32,329 nucleotides of DNA, taken from positions 1 through 32,329 of the forward strand of contig CAJTDX010000035.1 of NCBI GenBank assembly GCA_910575155.1, given 5' to 3'. Shown piece by piece: positions 1 to 6,900 of the stretch; positions within the stretch are counted from its first letter, which is position 1, and each line of letters starts with the position of its first letter. The position numbers were made by a program, and so were the translations under genes. This DNA is from Lachnospiraceae bacterium (GTDB lineage Bacteria; Bacillota; Clostridia; Lachnospirales; Lachnospiraceae). Under the pieces are notes generated by a model. It saw nothing but the letters and a program-made list of their open reading frames with translations, did no database searches and was not told the DNA's origin.

Positions 1-45
1 ATATTTACAATTCCATTTTGTATGTGATAGACTATTATTATCCAT
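1..45 (-). CDS. tnpA: IS200/IS605-family transposase TnpA, N-terminal fragment (runs off left edge)
   Basis: Fifteen codons are visible, reading MDNNSLSHTKWNCKY, before the window ends. This matches the usual N-terminus of IS200-type Y1 (HUH) transposases, in which a short leader is followed by a K-x-CKYH-like strand. The start ATG is preceded by a strong AAAGGAGG ribosome site seven bases upstream. The catalytic HUH and Tyr residues lie outside the window, so integrity cannot be judged. The hairpin-rich stretch 46-155 immediately upstream fits the left end of such an element. The family assignment rests on a short peptide plus this context. Confidence 0.75.
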   Translation of the reverse strand, partial: MDNNSLSHTKWNCKY

Positions 46-155
46 ATGGATACCTCCTTTGTTTTTAATGTGGCTGGCAAACCAACATTATTATAACATT
101 GGAGGTTTTTACTGTAAGCTGAAGCAACTCCAACCACCCGCAGAGCAGGTGGTTT
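46..155 (-). mobile_element. Left-end region of IS200/IS605-type element
   Basis: Two hairpins are visible. One at 132-154 has the 7-bp arms AACCACC/GGTGGTT, as expected for the subterminal hairpin recognised by a Y1 transposase. The other at about 82-102 has arms CCAACATTAT/ATAACATTGG and lies ahead of the tnpA ribosome site, where IS200 elements typically have translation-limiting structure. The 12-mer GGCTGGCAAACC (72-83) recurs in the opposite orientation at 31552-31563 next to a second AACCACC hairpin. The exact outer boundary, somewhere around 155-160, cannot be fixed without the empty site. Confidence 0.65.
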
Positions 156-158
156 ATT

Positions 159-211
159 TGTTTACCAATATGGAGTTTTTCGGAACACGAAAAACTCCAT
201 ATTGGTAAACA
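159..211. repeat. 23-bp perfect inverted repeat with 7-nt loop
   Basis: The arms 159-181 and 189-211 are exact reverse complements around the loop GGAACAC (182-188). No U-run follows on either strand, so it is not a canonical terminator by itself. It lies between the tRNA operon terminator and the IS200-like left end. It could be part of the insertion target, a second termination structure, or a remnant of another element. Confidence 0.85.
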
Positions 212-225
212 GGCCCTTGGCCTAA

Positions 226-268
226 CAAAAAGAAAACTCAATCTCTGCTTTCGCAAAAATTGAGTTTC
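226..268 (-). terminator. Terminator of the six-tRNA operon
   Basis: Read on the minus strand just after tRNA-Leu, the arms AAACTCAAT and ATTGAGTTT enclose a loop containing a small GCGAAAGC hairpin. They are followed by TTCTTTTTG. This is a standard intrinsic terminator placed 12 bp past the last tRNA. Confidence 0.8.
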
Positions 269-279
269 TCATAAAATAA

Positions 280-363
280 TGCCGGCGACCGGAATCGAAC
301 CGGTACGATGTCGCCACCACAGGATTTTAAGTCCTGCGCGTCTGCCAGTTCCGCCACGCCGGC
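280..363 (-). tRNA. tRNA-Leu (anticodon TAA)
   Basis: On the minus strand the acceptor stem GCCGGCG pairs with CGCCGGC. The anticodon loop CTTAAAA carries TAA, and the long variable arm is typical of class II tRNA-Leu. The T-arm contains GGTTCGATTCC. CCA is not encoded. It is the last tRNA of the operon. Confidence 0.95.
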
Positions 364-368
364 ATCAA

Positions 369-441
369 TGGGACCTACAGGGCTCGAACCTGTGACCCTC
401 TGCTTGTAAGGCAGATGCTCTCCCAGCTGAGCTAAGATCCC
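369..441 (-). tRNA. tRNA-Val (anticodon TAC)
   Basis: The acceptor stem GGGATCT/AGGTCCC, the D-arm GCTCAGCTGGGAGAGC, the anticodon loop CTTACAA and the T-arm ACAGGTTCGAGCCCTGT give a complete cloverleaf of 73 nt. CCA is not encoded. Confidence 0.95.
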
Positions 442-489
442 ATTACTTATACAGTAAATACTGACTACAGCAGTCGCACTCACTGCAAA

Positions 490-563
490 CGACCCAGAAG
501 GGACTCGAACCCTCGACCTCCGCCGTGACAGGGCGGCGCTCTAACCAACTGAGCCACTGGGCC
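490..563 (-). tRNA. tRNA-Asp (anticodon GTC)
   Basis: The acceptor stem GGCCCAG/CTGGGTC has one G-U pair. The anticodon loop CTGTCAC carries GTC, and the discriminator base is G, as usual for tRNA-Asp. The D- and T-arms are intact. CCA is not encoded. Confidence 0.95.
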
Positions 564-586
564 ATACATAATCATAGTTAATAAAA

Positions 587-660
587 TGGACCTTCGGGGA
601 CTCGAACCCAGGACCGACCGGTTATGAGCCGGTTGCTCTAACCAACTGAGCTAAAGGTCC
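587..660 (-). tRNA. tRNA with CAT anticodon (elongator Met; Ile2 not excluded)
   Basis: The acceptor stem GGACCTT/AAGGTCC, the anticodon loop CTCATAA and the T-arm GGGTTCGAGTCCC form a complete 74-nt tRNA. It lacks the C1-A72 mismatch of initiator tRNA, so it is not tRNA-fMet. Whether it is elongator Met or a lysidine-modified Ile tRNA cannot be settled by eye; the overall sequence resembles clostridial elongator Met. Confidence 0.9.
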
Positions 661-680
661 AAGTTGAACTTATCAACGTA

Positions 681-753
681 AGCCGATGATCGGACTCGAA
701 CCGATAACCTGCTGATTACAAATCAGCTGCTCTGCCAATTGAGCCACATCGGC
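681..753 (-). tRNA. tRNA-Thr (anticodon TGT)
   Basis: The acceptor stem GCCGATG/CATCGGC, the anticodon stem CTGAT/ATCAG with a TTTGTAA loop, and the T-arm ATCGGTTCGAGTCCGAT form an intact 73-nt tRNA. CCA is not encoded. Confidence 0.94.
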
Positions 754-772
754 ATATTATTAACTATGTGAA

Positions 773-844
773 TGACTCCTACGGGAATCGAACCCGTGTT
801 ACCGCCGTGAAAGGGCGATGTCTTAACCGCTTGACCAAGGAGCC
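773..844 (-). tRNA. tRNA-Glu (anticodon TTC)
   Basis: The acceptor stem GGCTCCT/AGGAGTC, the D-arm GGTCAAGCGGTTAAGAC and the anticodon loop CTTTCAC give a 72-nt tRNA-Glu. It is the first gene of the operon, lying about 60 bp after the promoter. CCA is not encoded. Confidence 0.94.
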
Positions 845-905
845 TGATACTTATAAACTTGTCTGTATTTCTTCTGTCTGACGCCACTGCATCAACAACG
901 AATTT

Positions 906-934
906 ATATTATCATAAGTTCACCCATATTGCAA
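906..934 (-). promoter_or_regulatory. Sigma-A type promoter of the tRNA operon
   Basis: On the minus strand the -35 TTGCAA (934-929) is followed by a 17-bp spacer and the -10 TAATAT (911-906). This would start transcription near 899 and read into tRNA-Glu. Confidence 0.7.
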
Positions 935-966
935 GCTCTTTTTTTAATTATTTTTATTTTTGTACT

Positions 967-1452
967 TTACTGCATCAGATAGTTAATTGAGAAATGCGCT
1001 TCTCCATTTTCATCAAGTTCCATTAAGGCGTATGAAGGTCTGTGTCCTTCCTGTCTGGGGTAAGAGACGCTTCCCGGATTCAAAACAACAACCCCTTTGC
1101 CGGAATCCAGCAGCGGTCTGTGCGTATGGCCAAACATAACGATATCCATACCGCGTCCCGCCGCCTCCTTGCGAATATCCTCTATGCCCATGGAAACATA
1201 ATAATAATGGCCATGGGTAATTAATACATGGTACTTTCCAATGTTCAGTTCTTTCTCACGTTCCAAATCTGAGAAAAAATCATTATTTCCCCCCACAATC
1301 TCCAGGGGACAGTCCACCAGACCTGCAATATATTCTTCACATCCTTCTGAATCCCCAAGATGAATCATCATATCAATATGCCCCGCGTTCCTTATTATTT
1401 CTTCCAGGGCTTCGTGTTTCTTATGCGTATCGCTGACAATTAATACTCTCAT
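967..1452 (-). CDS. YfcE/MJ0936-family metallophosphodiesterase
   Basis: This is a 161-residue single-domain calcineurin-like phosphoesterase of the bacterial/archaeal MJ0936/YfcE class. Members are two-metal phosphodiesterases whose physiological substrate is mostly undefined. Metal ligand motifs are all present: SDTHKK (D8, H10) at the start, HLGD near 32-35, GGNND near 54-58, THGH near 80 and GHTH near 108-111. The start is ATG with AAGGAAGAG upstream. It lies 30 bp downstream of rdgB in the same orientation, a common pairing in Clostridia, so it is probably the last gene of that operon. No clear terminator is visible before the tRNA promoter, and some read-through into the tRNAs is possible. 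Confidence 0.9.
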   Translation of the reverse strand: MRVLIVSDTHKKHEALEEIIRNAGHIDMMIHLGDSEGCEEYIAGLVDCPLEIVGGNNDFFSDLEREKELNIGKYHVLITHGHYYYVSMGIEDIRKEAAGRGMDIVMFGHTHRPLLDSGKGVVVLNPGSVSYPRQEGHRPSYALMELDENGEAHFSINYLMQ

Positions 1453-1482
1453 AACTCTTCCTTTATCCCTCTTGTTCGTGTA

Positions 1483-2076
1483 TCAATCTAATTTTTCTTT
1501 GACCGCGCGCAGCGCTTTTCCACGGTGGCTCAATTGATTCTTCATTTCTTCTGACATCTCCGCTGTGGAACAATTGTATTCATCCACATAAAAAATCGGA
1601 TCATAACCAAAACCATTCTCCCCTGCAGGCTGAAAACCAATATATCCTTCAATTGTCCCCCGGGTGACGCAGGTCTCTCCATTGGCAAATACCGCGGCGA
1701 TCGCGCACACAAACCTCGCTGTGCGCTGCTGTTTGGGAACGCCTTCTAACCGTTGTAAAATATTCTGGTTCTTCACTTCGTAAGACGTATCCTCTCCCAG
1801 ATATCTTGCAGAATAAACCCCGGGCTCTTTGTTCAGATAATCCACCTCGAGCCCGGAATCGTCCGCGAGCACTGTCACATCTTCTCCTGAAACCTCTTCT
1901 GCAATTCTCTTTGCCTTAATCATGGCATTTTCTTCAAACGTCTTGCCATCCTCAACAATATCCACTGCAATCCCGGCCTCTTTCATAGAGATAATCTCCG
2001 CCTGAACATCTGACAGAATACTTCGTATTTCTCTCATCTTGCCTTCATTTCCTGTCGCAAATATAATCTTTCTCAT
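1483..2076 (-). CDS. rdgB: XTP/dITP diphosphatase (RdgB/HAM1 family)
   Basis: This 197-residue protein hydrolyses non-canonical purine nucleoside triphosphates (XTP, dITP/ITP) to the monophosphate and PPi, keeping deaminated bases out of nucleic acid. Family signatures are the N-terminal IIFATGNEGKMREI (about 4-17), the ADDSGLEVD loop (about 71-79) and the C-terminal FGYDPIF and SHRGKALRA segments. Length is normal for the family. The start ATG has AAAGGAAC upstream and sits 20 bp after the amidase stop codon, so the gene is cotranscribed with the cell-wall genes. It lies immediately upstream of the phosphoesterase gene, an arrangement seen in many Firmicutes. Confidence 0.95.
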   Translation of the reverse strand: MRKIIFATGNEGKMREIRSILSDVQAEIISMKEAGIAVDIVEDGKTFEENAMIKAKRIAEEVSGEDVTVLADDSGLEVDYLNKEPGVYSARYLGEDTSYEVKNQNILQRLEGVPKQQRTARFVCAIAAVFANGETCVTRGTIEGYIGFQPAGENGFGYDPIFYVDEYNCSTAEMSEEMKNQLSHRGKALRAVKEKLD

Positions 2077-2096
2077 TTATGTCTGTTCCTTTCCCT

Positions 2097-3125
2097 TTAG
2101 TATCCTTCTTCCAAAGCCCTGAGAATCGCATTATAAATTCCCTGAGCCGCTTTCTTTTGATATTCTGCGGAAGCCATCTTATTCAGTTCTTCCTGATTTG
2201 TCATAAATCCCACTTCAATCAAAGCTGCGGGAACTTCACAGTTGCGTATAATGTAAATGCTGTTGCCATACATCACGCCGTTACTCTTACTTCCCATGGC
2301 GGCCGTCGCCTCCTCCAGGCAGATTTGCGCCAGCCGTTTGCTGCTGAATCCTTCCTCGCTTTTTTGTTCATCATACAGGACTTCCGTACCATTATACTGG
2401 GACATCTCCCCCTCTACGGTGGAATTACTGTGAACGCTGATGAACAGATTCGCTTCCGCCTTGCCGCCCAACTGCGCCCGCTGCACAAAAGTAGGATTTA
2501 CATCCTCAGTCCTGGTATAATAGACGCCGATGTTCCGGTCATTCTGATCCAGCAAGGCTTTAAGCTCCCGTACAATTGCAAGATTGATATCCTTTTCCAT
2601 AATTCCCTGTTTAATAGCTCCCGGCGCGCCGCCCCCATGCCCAGCGTCTATGACGACCACTTTCTCATAGATTTCCTGCGGCTTTACAAAATCCAGATAC
2701 AGATAGCCGTCTTCCACTTTACAGTCCGGCTCATAGACTGCGTCCATCGTCAGCTCAATCCTTCCATTTTCCATATACAAATCATTGATGTGGTTGCTCC
2801 GTCCCAGCAGGGGATGATTTACAAAATAATCTTTTTCCACATTGGGAATGCGAATGATCATGTTCTGCCTCACGTAATCATTCTCAATTTCCACCTCCTG
2901 CAAACTTATGCCTGCGGGCAGCTCTACCCGTAACTGATGCTGTAAACTGATATCCTCCTTCTGTTGTGCCTGTTTGGTATTATAGGCAAGCATCTGAAGG
3001 CCCGACATCTGTTTCCGTTTCAGCTCCCGACTGTGGATGCTGGAAAACCGGCCAAATACAACTGCGGACGCCATGAGCGCTGCCATGAGAATTAATGATG
3101 AAAATTTCAGTATTTTCCCTTCCAT
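2097..3125 (-). CDS. Membrane-anchored N-acetylmuramoyl-L-alanine amidase (Amidase_3)
   Basis: This 342-residue protein cleaves the bond between MurNAc and the L-Ala of the stem peptide. It has an N-terminal membrane segment or uncleaved signal (about 6-26), a roughly 110-residue linker domain of unknown fold, and an Amidase_3 domain from about 155 to the end. Zinc ligands are visible as H163 (DAGHGG), E177 (MEKDINLA) and H232 (SVHSNS). The catalytic Glu is E304 in ALIEVGFMTN. All are intact. It follows the papain-like peptidase gene by about 54 bp and precedes rdgB. Its domain order resembles CwlD-type germination amidases, but nothing else links it to sporulation here. Confidence 0.93.
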   Translation of the reverse strand: MEGKILKFSSLILMAALMASAVVFGRFSSIHSRELKRKQMSGLQMLAYNTKQAQQKEDISLQHQLRVELPAGISLQEVEIENDYVRQNMIIRIPNVEKDYFVNHPLLGRSNHINDLYMENGRIELTMDAVYEPDCKVEDGYLYLDFVKPQEIYEKVVVIDAGHGGGAPGAIKQGIMEKDINLAIVRELKALLDQNDRNIGVYYTRTEDVNPTFVQRAQLGGKAEANLFISVHSNSTVEGEMSQYNGTEVLYDEQKSEEGFSSKRLAQICLEEATAAMGSKSNGVMYGNSIYIIRNCEVPAALIEVGFMTNQEELNKMASAEYQKKAAQGIYNAILRALEEGY

Positions 3126-3179
3126 ATGTTCCTACCGCCTCTTTGTGTGCATTTGTTACGCCTCTCACGTCCATGATAC

Positions 3180-4889
3180 TTATTTTCGCGTATTACTGTA
3201 CACCTTCAGGCACAGGTTGCAGTTCTGCGCTTCTTCCGTACTTTCCCAGACATATCCTCTGGAACTGATATAGCCTTTCCCGTCTTTCAAATCCACATCT
3301 TCTGTAAATTCATCCGCCTGGTACTCAATTGCGATCGGATGAACCGAACCAGGCGTTGTGATATGTAAGACCACTGCAAATTCTTCTTCTGGCTCCACCT
3401 GGATTTCCTGATCAAATTTAATGGTATAATAACCTGCATTCGCCAGGCTTCCCTTTGCCACCGAAACCCGCTCCTGTAAAGAGTCTGTATTTTTAAAATC
3501 CTTCACAACAAAAAGTTCATAAGACGTTTCCTTTCCCGTGGCGTAAAATCCTGCTGCCTGCAAAACCTCCCCGGACTGCGCCTGATAGACATTTGCTCCA
3601 TATACACTGTCCTTATTATATCCAAGCTGCCCTACCCAGCCGCACAGATCTGACTGGTAAATATGATCATAATTGTCCGGTTTTTCCACTCCTGTATAAA
3701 CCACATTATGGCTTCCAATGTTAACGTCATAATAACTGACATAGAAAACACCGTTGTCTCCAAATTCCTCTCCCCAGCTGTTCTGACAGAGAAATGCTCC
3801 GTTTCCTTCCACGTCCATATTAAAATTCTCTTTGGGATAATTATCATCCCATCCGATAATGAGAATCTCATGATTGGGCTTTTCCGTTCCGATATAGCAA
3901 TACGAAAATGTCTCCTGATTATAATAAGGAGAGTACACCTGAGGACTGCTGAGCGCACTGTAAATCGAAGTCTGCACTCCCCCATATTTAAACACAGACT
4001 CCTTCACCTGCTCGAAATCTTTGCCCTCAATAAGCTGTATCTCCTGCACATGCCTGACTGCCGTCAGATTCTCCGGCGACTCGCCGTCCCCATATGGGTC
4101 ATCCTTCTCTAACACCGGCCCCTGCCATGCCGTCAGGTACGCCATGCCCATCGTATATTCTCCCCCCTCTGCCTGCTGTATTTGAAAACTGTTCCTGAGG
4201 GACATATGATCTGGCGAAAATTCCTGCTCCTCTTCCGGCAAAAGGACTGATTCCATGGCGGACAGCGCTGCAAATGCCCAGCAGGTACCATAAGAACCCT
4301 GATTTTTCACTCTGGACGTCCGCTGTCTGTCACGCAGGTCATATTGAGGCGGCAGAATACTTGTCTCCTCTGCTTTGTCCACTGCAATTGCCTGATTCTT
4401 CTCAATATTCCACTCGTAATTAAATTTCAGTTTGTCTGCAACCGTTCCTAATGAAACGTAATATTCGCCCTCTTTGCCGGTCAGCGGAGATTGAATGTCT
4501 TCCTGTTCCCCATTTACTGTTACCTTTTTCTCATTTAGCTGAAATGTAATGACATCGGAACGTTTTTCCAGCACCAGCTTCTCCTTATCATAGAAATGCG
4601 CTCCGCAGTTAAAGCTCTCTTCCAGAGTGGAACACGGCACCATAATGTTAAGATTCTGATCCATATAAATACCGTCTTTCTTATTGGTCAGTTTCCTGTG
4701 ATCCACCAGTACGGATAAATCCTTCTCATTGACCGTCCCGGCAATCAGCGGATTCCAGATTTCCTGTTCCAGCCTGGCTCCACGAAAGTGTTTTACTTCC
4801 TCGCTTTTCCCGCCTATATTGGTAAATTTCAGCGCCAACGCCAGGACAAGAACGGCCGACATAACAATATATTTTTTTGAATATCTCAC
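3180..4889 (-). CDS. Secreted/membrane-anchored papain-family (C1A) cysteine peptidase with Cu-amine-oxidase-like N-domain
   Basis: This is a 569-residue exported peptidase. A membrane segment at about 8-21 is followed by a stretch at about 85-170 resembling the copper-amine-oxidase N-terminal stalk domain of clostridial surface proteins (VTVNGE ... YYVSLGTVADKLKFNYEW). The C1A domain begins at PPQYDLRD (180). Catalytic residues are Q197, C203 (YGTCWAF), H340 (NHEILIIGW) and N370 (QNSWGEEFGDNG). The C-terminal ~170 residues look like the lectin-like domain that accompanies these bacterial C1A enzymes. The start codon is GTG with AAAGGGG upstream. It sits 35 bp after the methyltransferase gene. 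A role in surface protein or peptide processing is inferred; the substrate is unknown. Confidence 0.88.
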   Translation of the reverse strand: MRYSKKYIVMSAVLVLALALKFTNIGGKSEEVKHFRGARLEQEIWNPLIAGTVNEKDLSVLVDHRKLTNKKDGIYMDQNLNIMVPCSTLEESFNCGAHFYDKEKLVLEKRSDVITFQLNEKKVTVNGEQEDIQSPLTGKEGEYYVSLGTVADKLKFNYEWNIEKNQAIAVDKAEETSILPPQYDLRDRQRTSRVKNQGSYGTCWAFAALSAMESVLLPEEEQEFSPDHMSLRNSFQIQQAEGGEYTMGMAYLTAWQGPVLEKDDPYGDGESPENLTAVRHVQEIQLIEGKDFEQVKESVFKYGGVQTSIYSALSSPQVYSPYYNQETFSYCYIGTEKPNHEILIIGWDDNYPKENFNMDVEGNGAFLCQNSWGEEFGDNGVFYVSYYDVNIGSHNVVYTGVEKPDNYDHIYQSDLCGWVGQLGYNKDSVYGANVYQAQSGEVLQAAGFYATGKETSYELFVVKDFKNTDSLQERVSVAKGSLANAGYYTIKFDQEIQVEPEEEFAVVLHITTPGSVHPIAIEYQADEFTEDVDLKDGKGYISSRGYVWESTEEAQNCNLCLKVYSNTRK

Positions 4890-4924
4890 AAAAACCCCTT
4901 TCTGTATCTCAGTTTCCAGAAAAC

Positions 4925-6085
4925 TTAATTACTGGGATTAGAATGCCGTTTTGGCGGTTTGGGACCCAAAAACTGATAAAAATATGTTTTCAGCATACCA
5001 TTGTAAATCTTGCGGTTTTTGTCCGCCTTTCTTCCTATATAACGTTCTGCATCCTCATAGCTGGTAATCAGATACGCCGACCAGCAATCCAGACGTTTTA
5101 ACGCTTCGCCAATCTCTTTGTACAATCCCGGAAGCGCTTCCTTTTCCTCCAGACGTTCTCCATAGGGCGGATTGGTTATGACAAATCCGTACTTCTTCGG
5201 ATGGCTCAGCTGATGCAGCGGACGCTGCTGAAAATGAATTAAGGTCTCCACGCCTGCACGTTTTGCATTTTCTCTCGCCGCTTTTACAATCTCCCCGTCA
5301 AGATCGTAGCCCTGAATGTCCACAGAAATATCGGTATTCACCAATTCGTCCGCCTCTTCCACCGCATCGTACCACAACTGCCGGGGAATCAGATTTGTCC
5401 AGTTTTCAGCCGTAAAACTACGATTCATACCCGGTGCAATATTTGCTGCGATCATTGCCGCTTCAATGGGAAAAGTTCCGCTGCCGCAGAAAGGGTCCAC
5501 AAGAATACGATCCTGTTTCCAGGGTGTTAGAAGAATCAAAGCCGCTGCCAGGGTCTCTGTAATAGGCGCCTTGCTTGCCAGGGTGCGGTACCCTCTCTTA
5601 TGTAGGGAATCTCCGGAGGTATCTATCGCCGCTGTCACTTCGTCCTTCATCAGAAAAAGACGCAGCGGAAACTCTGCTCCGTTCTCTGAAAACCATTCTT
5701 TATGATATTTTTGTTTCATCCGTTCTACCATCGCTTTTTTGGCGACAGATTGAATATCCGAAGGACTGAACAATTTACTTTTGATGGAAGACGCCTTTGC
5801 CACCCAGAACTTTCCATCCTCTGGAATATATGTTTCCCAGGGAATTCCTTTGATGCCCTGAAACAGTTCTTCGAACGTTTCCGCATGGAACTGTCCTGCT
5901 TTCAAAAGAATGCGTTCCGCTGTGCGCAGGAAGATATTCGCGCGGCAGACTGCCTCCGCGTCTCCTTCAAAGGTCACTCTTCCATCCTCCACCTTTGTAA
6001 TTTCATATCCAAGATCGTATATTTCTTTTTTTAATACCGCTTCTAATCCAAAATGACAGGGAGCGATTAATTCATATGTTTCCAT
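4925..6085 (-). CDS. THUMP-domain class I SAM-dependent RNA methyltransferase (RlmL/YpsC-like)
   Basis: This 386-residue protein has an N-terminal ferredoxin-like/THUMP region (about 1-165), then a Rossmann methyltransferase domain. SAM-binding motif I is LVDPFCGSGTFPIEAAM (about 195-211), and the amino-methyltransferase motif IV is NPPYGERL (about 305). This is the N2-guanine 23S rRNA methyltransferase family (RlmL N-half, YpsC). It lacks the second methyltransferase (RlmK) domain of the E. coli fusion protein, as is usual in Firmicutes. The start ATG has TGGAG upstream. A good promoter lies at 6118-6146, so this is probably the first gene of the operon running down to the phosphoesterase at 967. 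Confidence 0.9.
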   Translation of the reverse strand: METYELIAPCHFGLEAVLKKEIYDLGYEITKVEDGRVTFEGDAEAVCRANIFLRTAERILLKAGQFHAETFEELFQGIKGIPWETYIPEDGKFWVAKASSIKSKLFSPSDIQSVAKKAMVERMKQKYHKEWFSENGAEFPLRLFLMKDEVTAAIDTSGDSLHKRGYRTLASKAPITETLAAALILLTPWKQDRILVDPFCGSGTFPIEAAMIAANIAPGMNRSFTAENWTNLIPRQLWYDAVEEADELVNTDISVDIQGYDLDGEIVKAARENAKRAGVETLIHFQQRPLHQLSHPKKYGFVITNPPYGERLEEKEALPGLYKEIGEALKRLDCWSAYLITSYEDAERYIGRKADKNRKIYNGMLKTYFYQFLGPKPPKRHSNPSN

Positions 6086-6117
6086 TCAGTTTCTCCATTA
6101 CAAATTATGATAACTCT

Positions 6118-6146
6118 ATATTATCTTTTCACTTCCTGGCTGTCAA
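6118..6146 (-). promoter_or_regulatory. Sigma-A type promoter for the methyltransferase-peptidase-amidase-rdgB operon
   Basis: On the minus strand there is a perfect -35 TTGACA (6146-6141), a 17-bp spacer and a -10 TAATAT (6123-6118), about 33 bp upstream of the methyltransferase start codon. Confidence 0.75.
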
Positions 6147-6186
6147 TATTTTTGTAAATTTTGAAATCTTCACTTACCAGCCGTTC

Positions 6187-6489
6187 TTATTTTTTCACCT
6201 TTTGGAGAACTGCCTGAATGCCACCCACCACTGTCACTGTCCGATAACCTTCCTTGCTCAATTCCCTGGCTGCCATCAGACTGCTGGAACCTCTGTCACA
6301 GTATAGAATATATAATTTGTCTTTGGGAAGATATTTCTGATACATTTCCAGATTCTCATAGGGAATATTTCTTGCTCCCTCCACATGAACTTCCTCAAAC
6401 TCTTCCTTACTGCGCAGATCAATCACCCATGCATCCGGATCTTTGCGGTATTCGTTAAATTCCCGAACACTGATTGTCTGAAACTCCAT
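6187..6489 (-). CDS. Single-domain rhodanese-like protein
   Basis: This 100-residue protein is the size of a single rhodanese (sulfurtransferase) domain. It shows the DLRSKEEFEEVHVEGARNIP core (about 24-43) and an active-site loop YCDRGSSS with the sulfur-accepting cysteine C64. The six-residue loop after Cys fits a sulfurtransferase rather than a Cdc25-type phosphatase. No targeting signal is visible, so it is cytoplasmic. The ATG is preceded by GAGGTG. It follows the terminator at 6505-6551 and precedes the methyltransferase promoter, so it seems to be a single transcription unit. The substrate is unknown. Confidence 0.88.
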   Translation of the reverse strand: MEFQTISVREFNEYRKDPDAWVIDLRSKEEFEEVHVEGARNIPYENLEMYQKYLPKDKLYILYCDRGSSSLMAARELSKEGYRTVTVVGGIQAVLQKVKK

Positions 6490-6504
6490 AGAATCACCTC
6501 TTTA

Positions 6505-6551
6505 AAAATGCAGGAACAGATTACCGGAAATGTTTCCGACAATCTGTTCCT
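6505..6551 (-). terminator. Terminator after the Asn/Ser-rich small gene
   Basis: The outer arms AGGAACAGATT (6512-6522) and AATCTGTTCCT (6541-6551) are exact complements and enclose an inner CGGAAA/TTTCCG hairpin. On the minus strand the structure is followed by GCATTTTTAAA, giving a plausible intrinsic terminator between the small gene and the rhodanese gene. Confidence 0.7.
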
Positions 6552-6587
6552 ACATTATATTATGCAGTATTCTGTTTTCAGTACCTA

Positions 6588-6788
6588 CTATCGGTCATAA
6601 GATTTGTGGCAGTTGGAGCCGCTTGCATTTGTGCTGTTCTGAGAATTTGCATTCTTGCTGCTGTTCTGAGCGTATGCATTCTTGCTGTTATTCTGAGAGC
6701 TTGCATTTGTGCTGTTCTGAGAATTTGCATTTGTGCTGTTTTGATAGGAATTTGTTCCCTTGTTTTTCATATCGCTGTTTTTTGCCAT
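6588..6788 (-). CDS. Asn/Ser-rich repeat microprotein, function unknown
   Basis: This 66-residue protein is dominated by about five imperfect 8-9-residue units of the form NSTNANSQ / NNSKNAYAQ / NSSKNANSQ. It ends in GSNCHKSYDR, with a single Cys. I do not recognise the family. There is no signal peptide or membrane segment, and it is predicted to be disordered and hydrophilic. It is likely a real gene because a strong ribosome site, TAGGAGGG, lies nine bases before the ATG and a good terminator follows. The repeat is also visible in DNA: a 32-bp stretch at 6622-6653 recurs exactly at 6700-6731, 78 bp (26 codons) apart, suggesting recent repeat duplication. Spore or coat peptides of similar composition exist in Clostridia, but that link is only a guess. 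Confidence 0.7.
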   Translation of the reverse strand: MAKNSDMKNKGTNSYQNSTNANSQNSTNASSQNNSKNAYAQNSSKNANSQNSTNASGSNCHKSYDR

Positions 6789-6900
6789 GATAGTTTCCCT
6801 CCTAAAATGTTTACTGCAATGTCTTTGTTACTGCTTTTTTATTATCTGAAAAAAACTTATTTTTTATTCATAAAATTTCAACAGTAATTTATTTACAGTT

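Noticed and set aside
238-483. 81-residue minus-strand frame
   Set aside because: It covers tRNA-Leu and tRNA-Val; the reading frame is incidental to the tRNA sequences.
2079-2933. 284-residue plus-strand frame
   Set aside because: Antisense shadow of the amidase gene, whose zinc ligands and catalytic Glu are intact on the minus strand.
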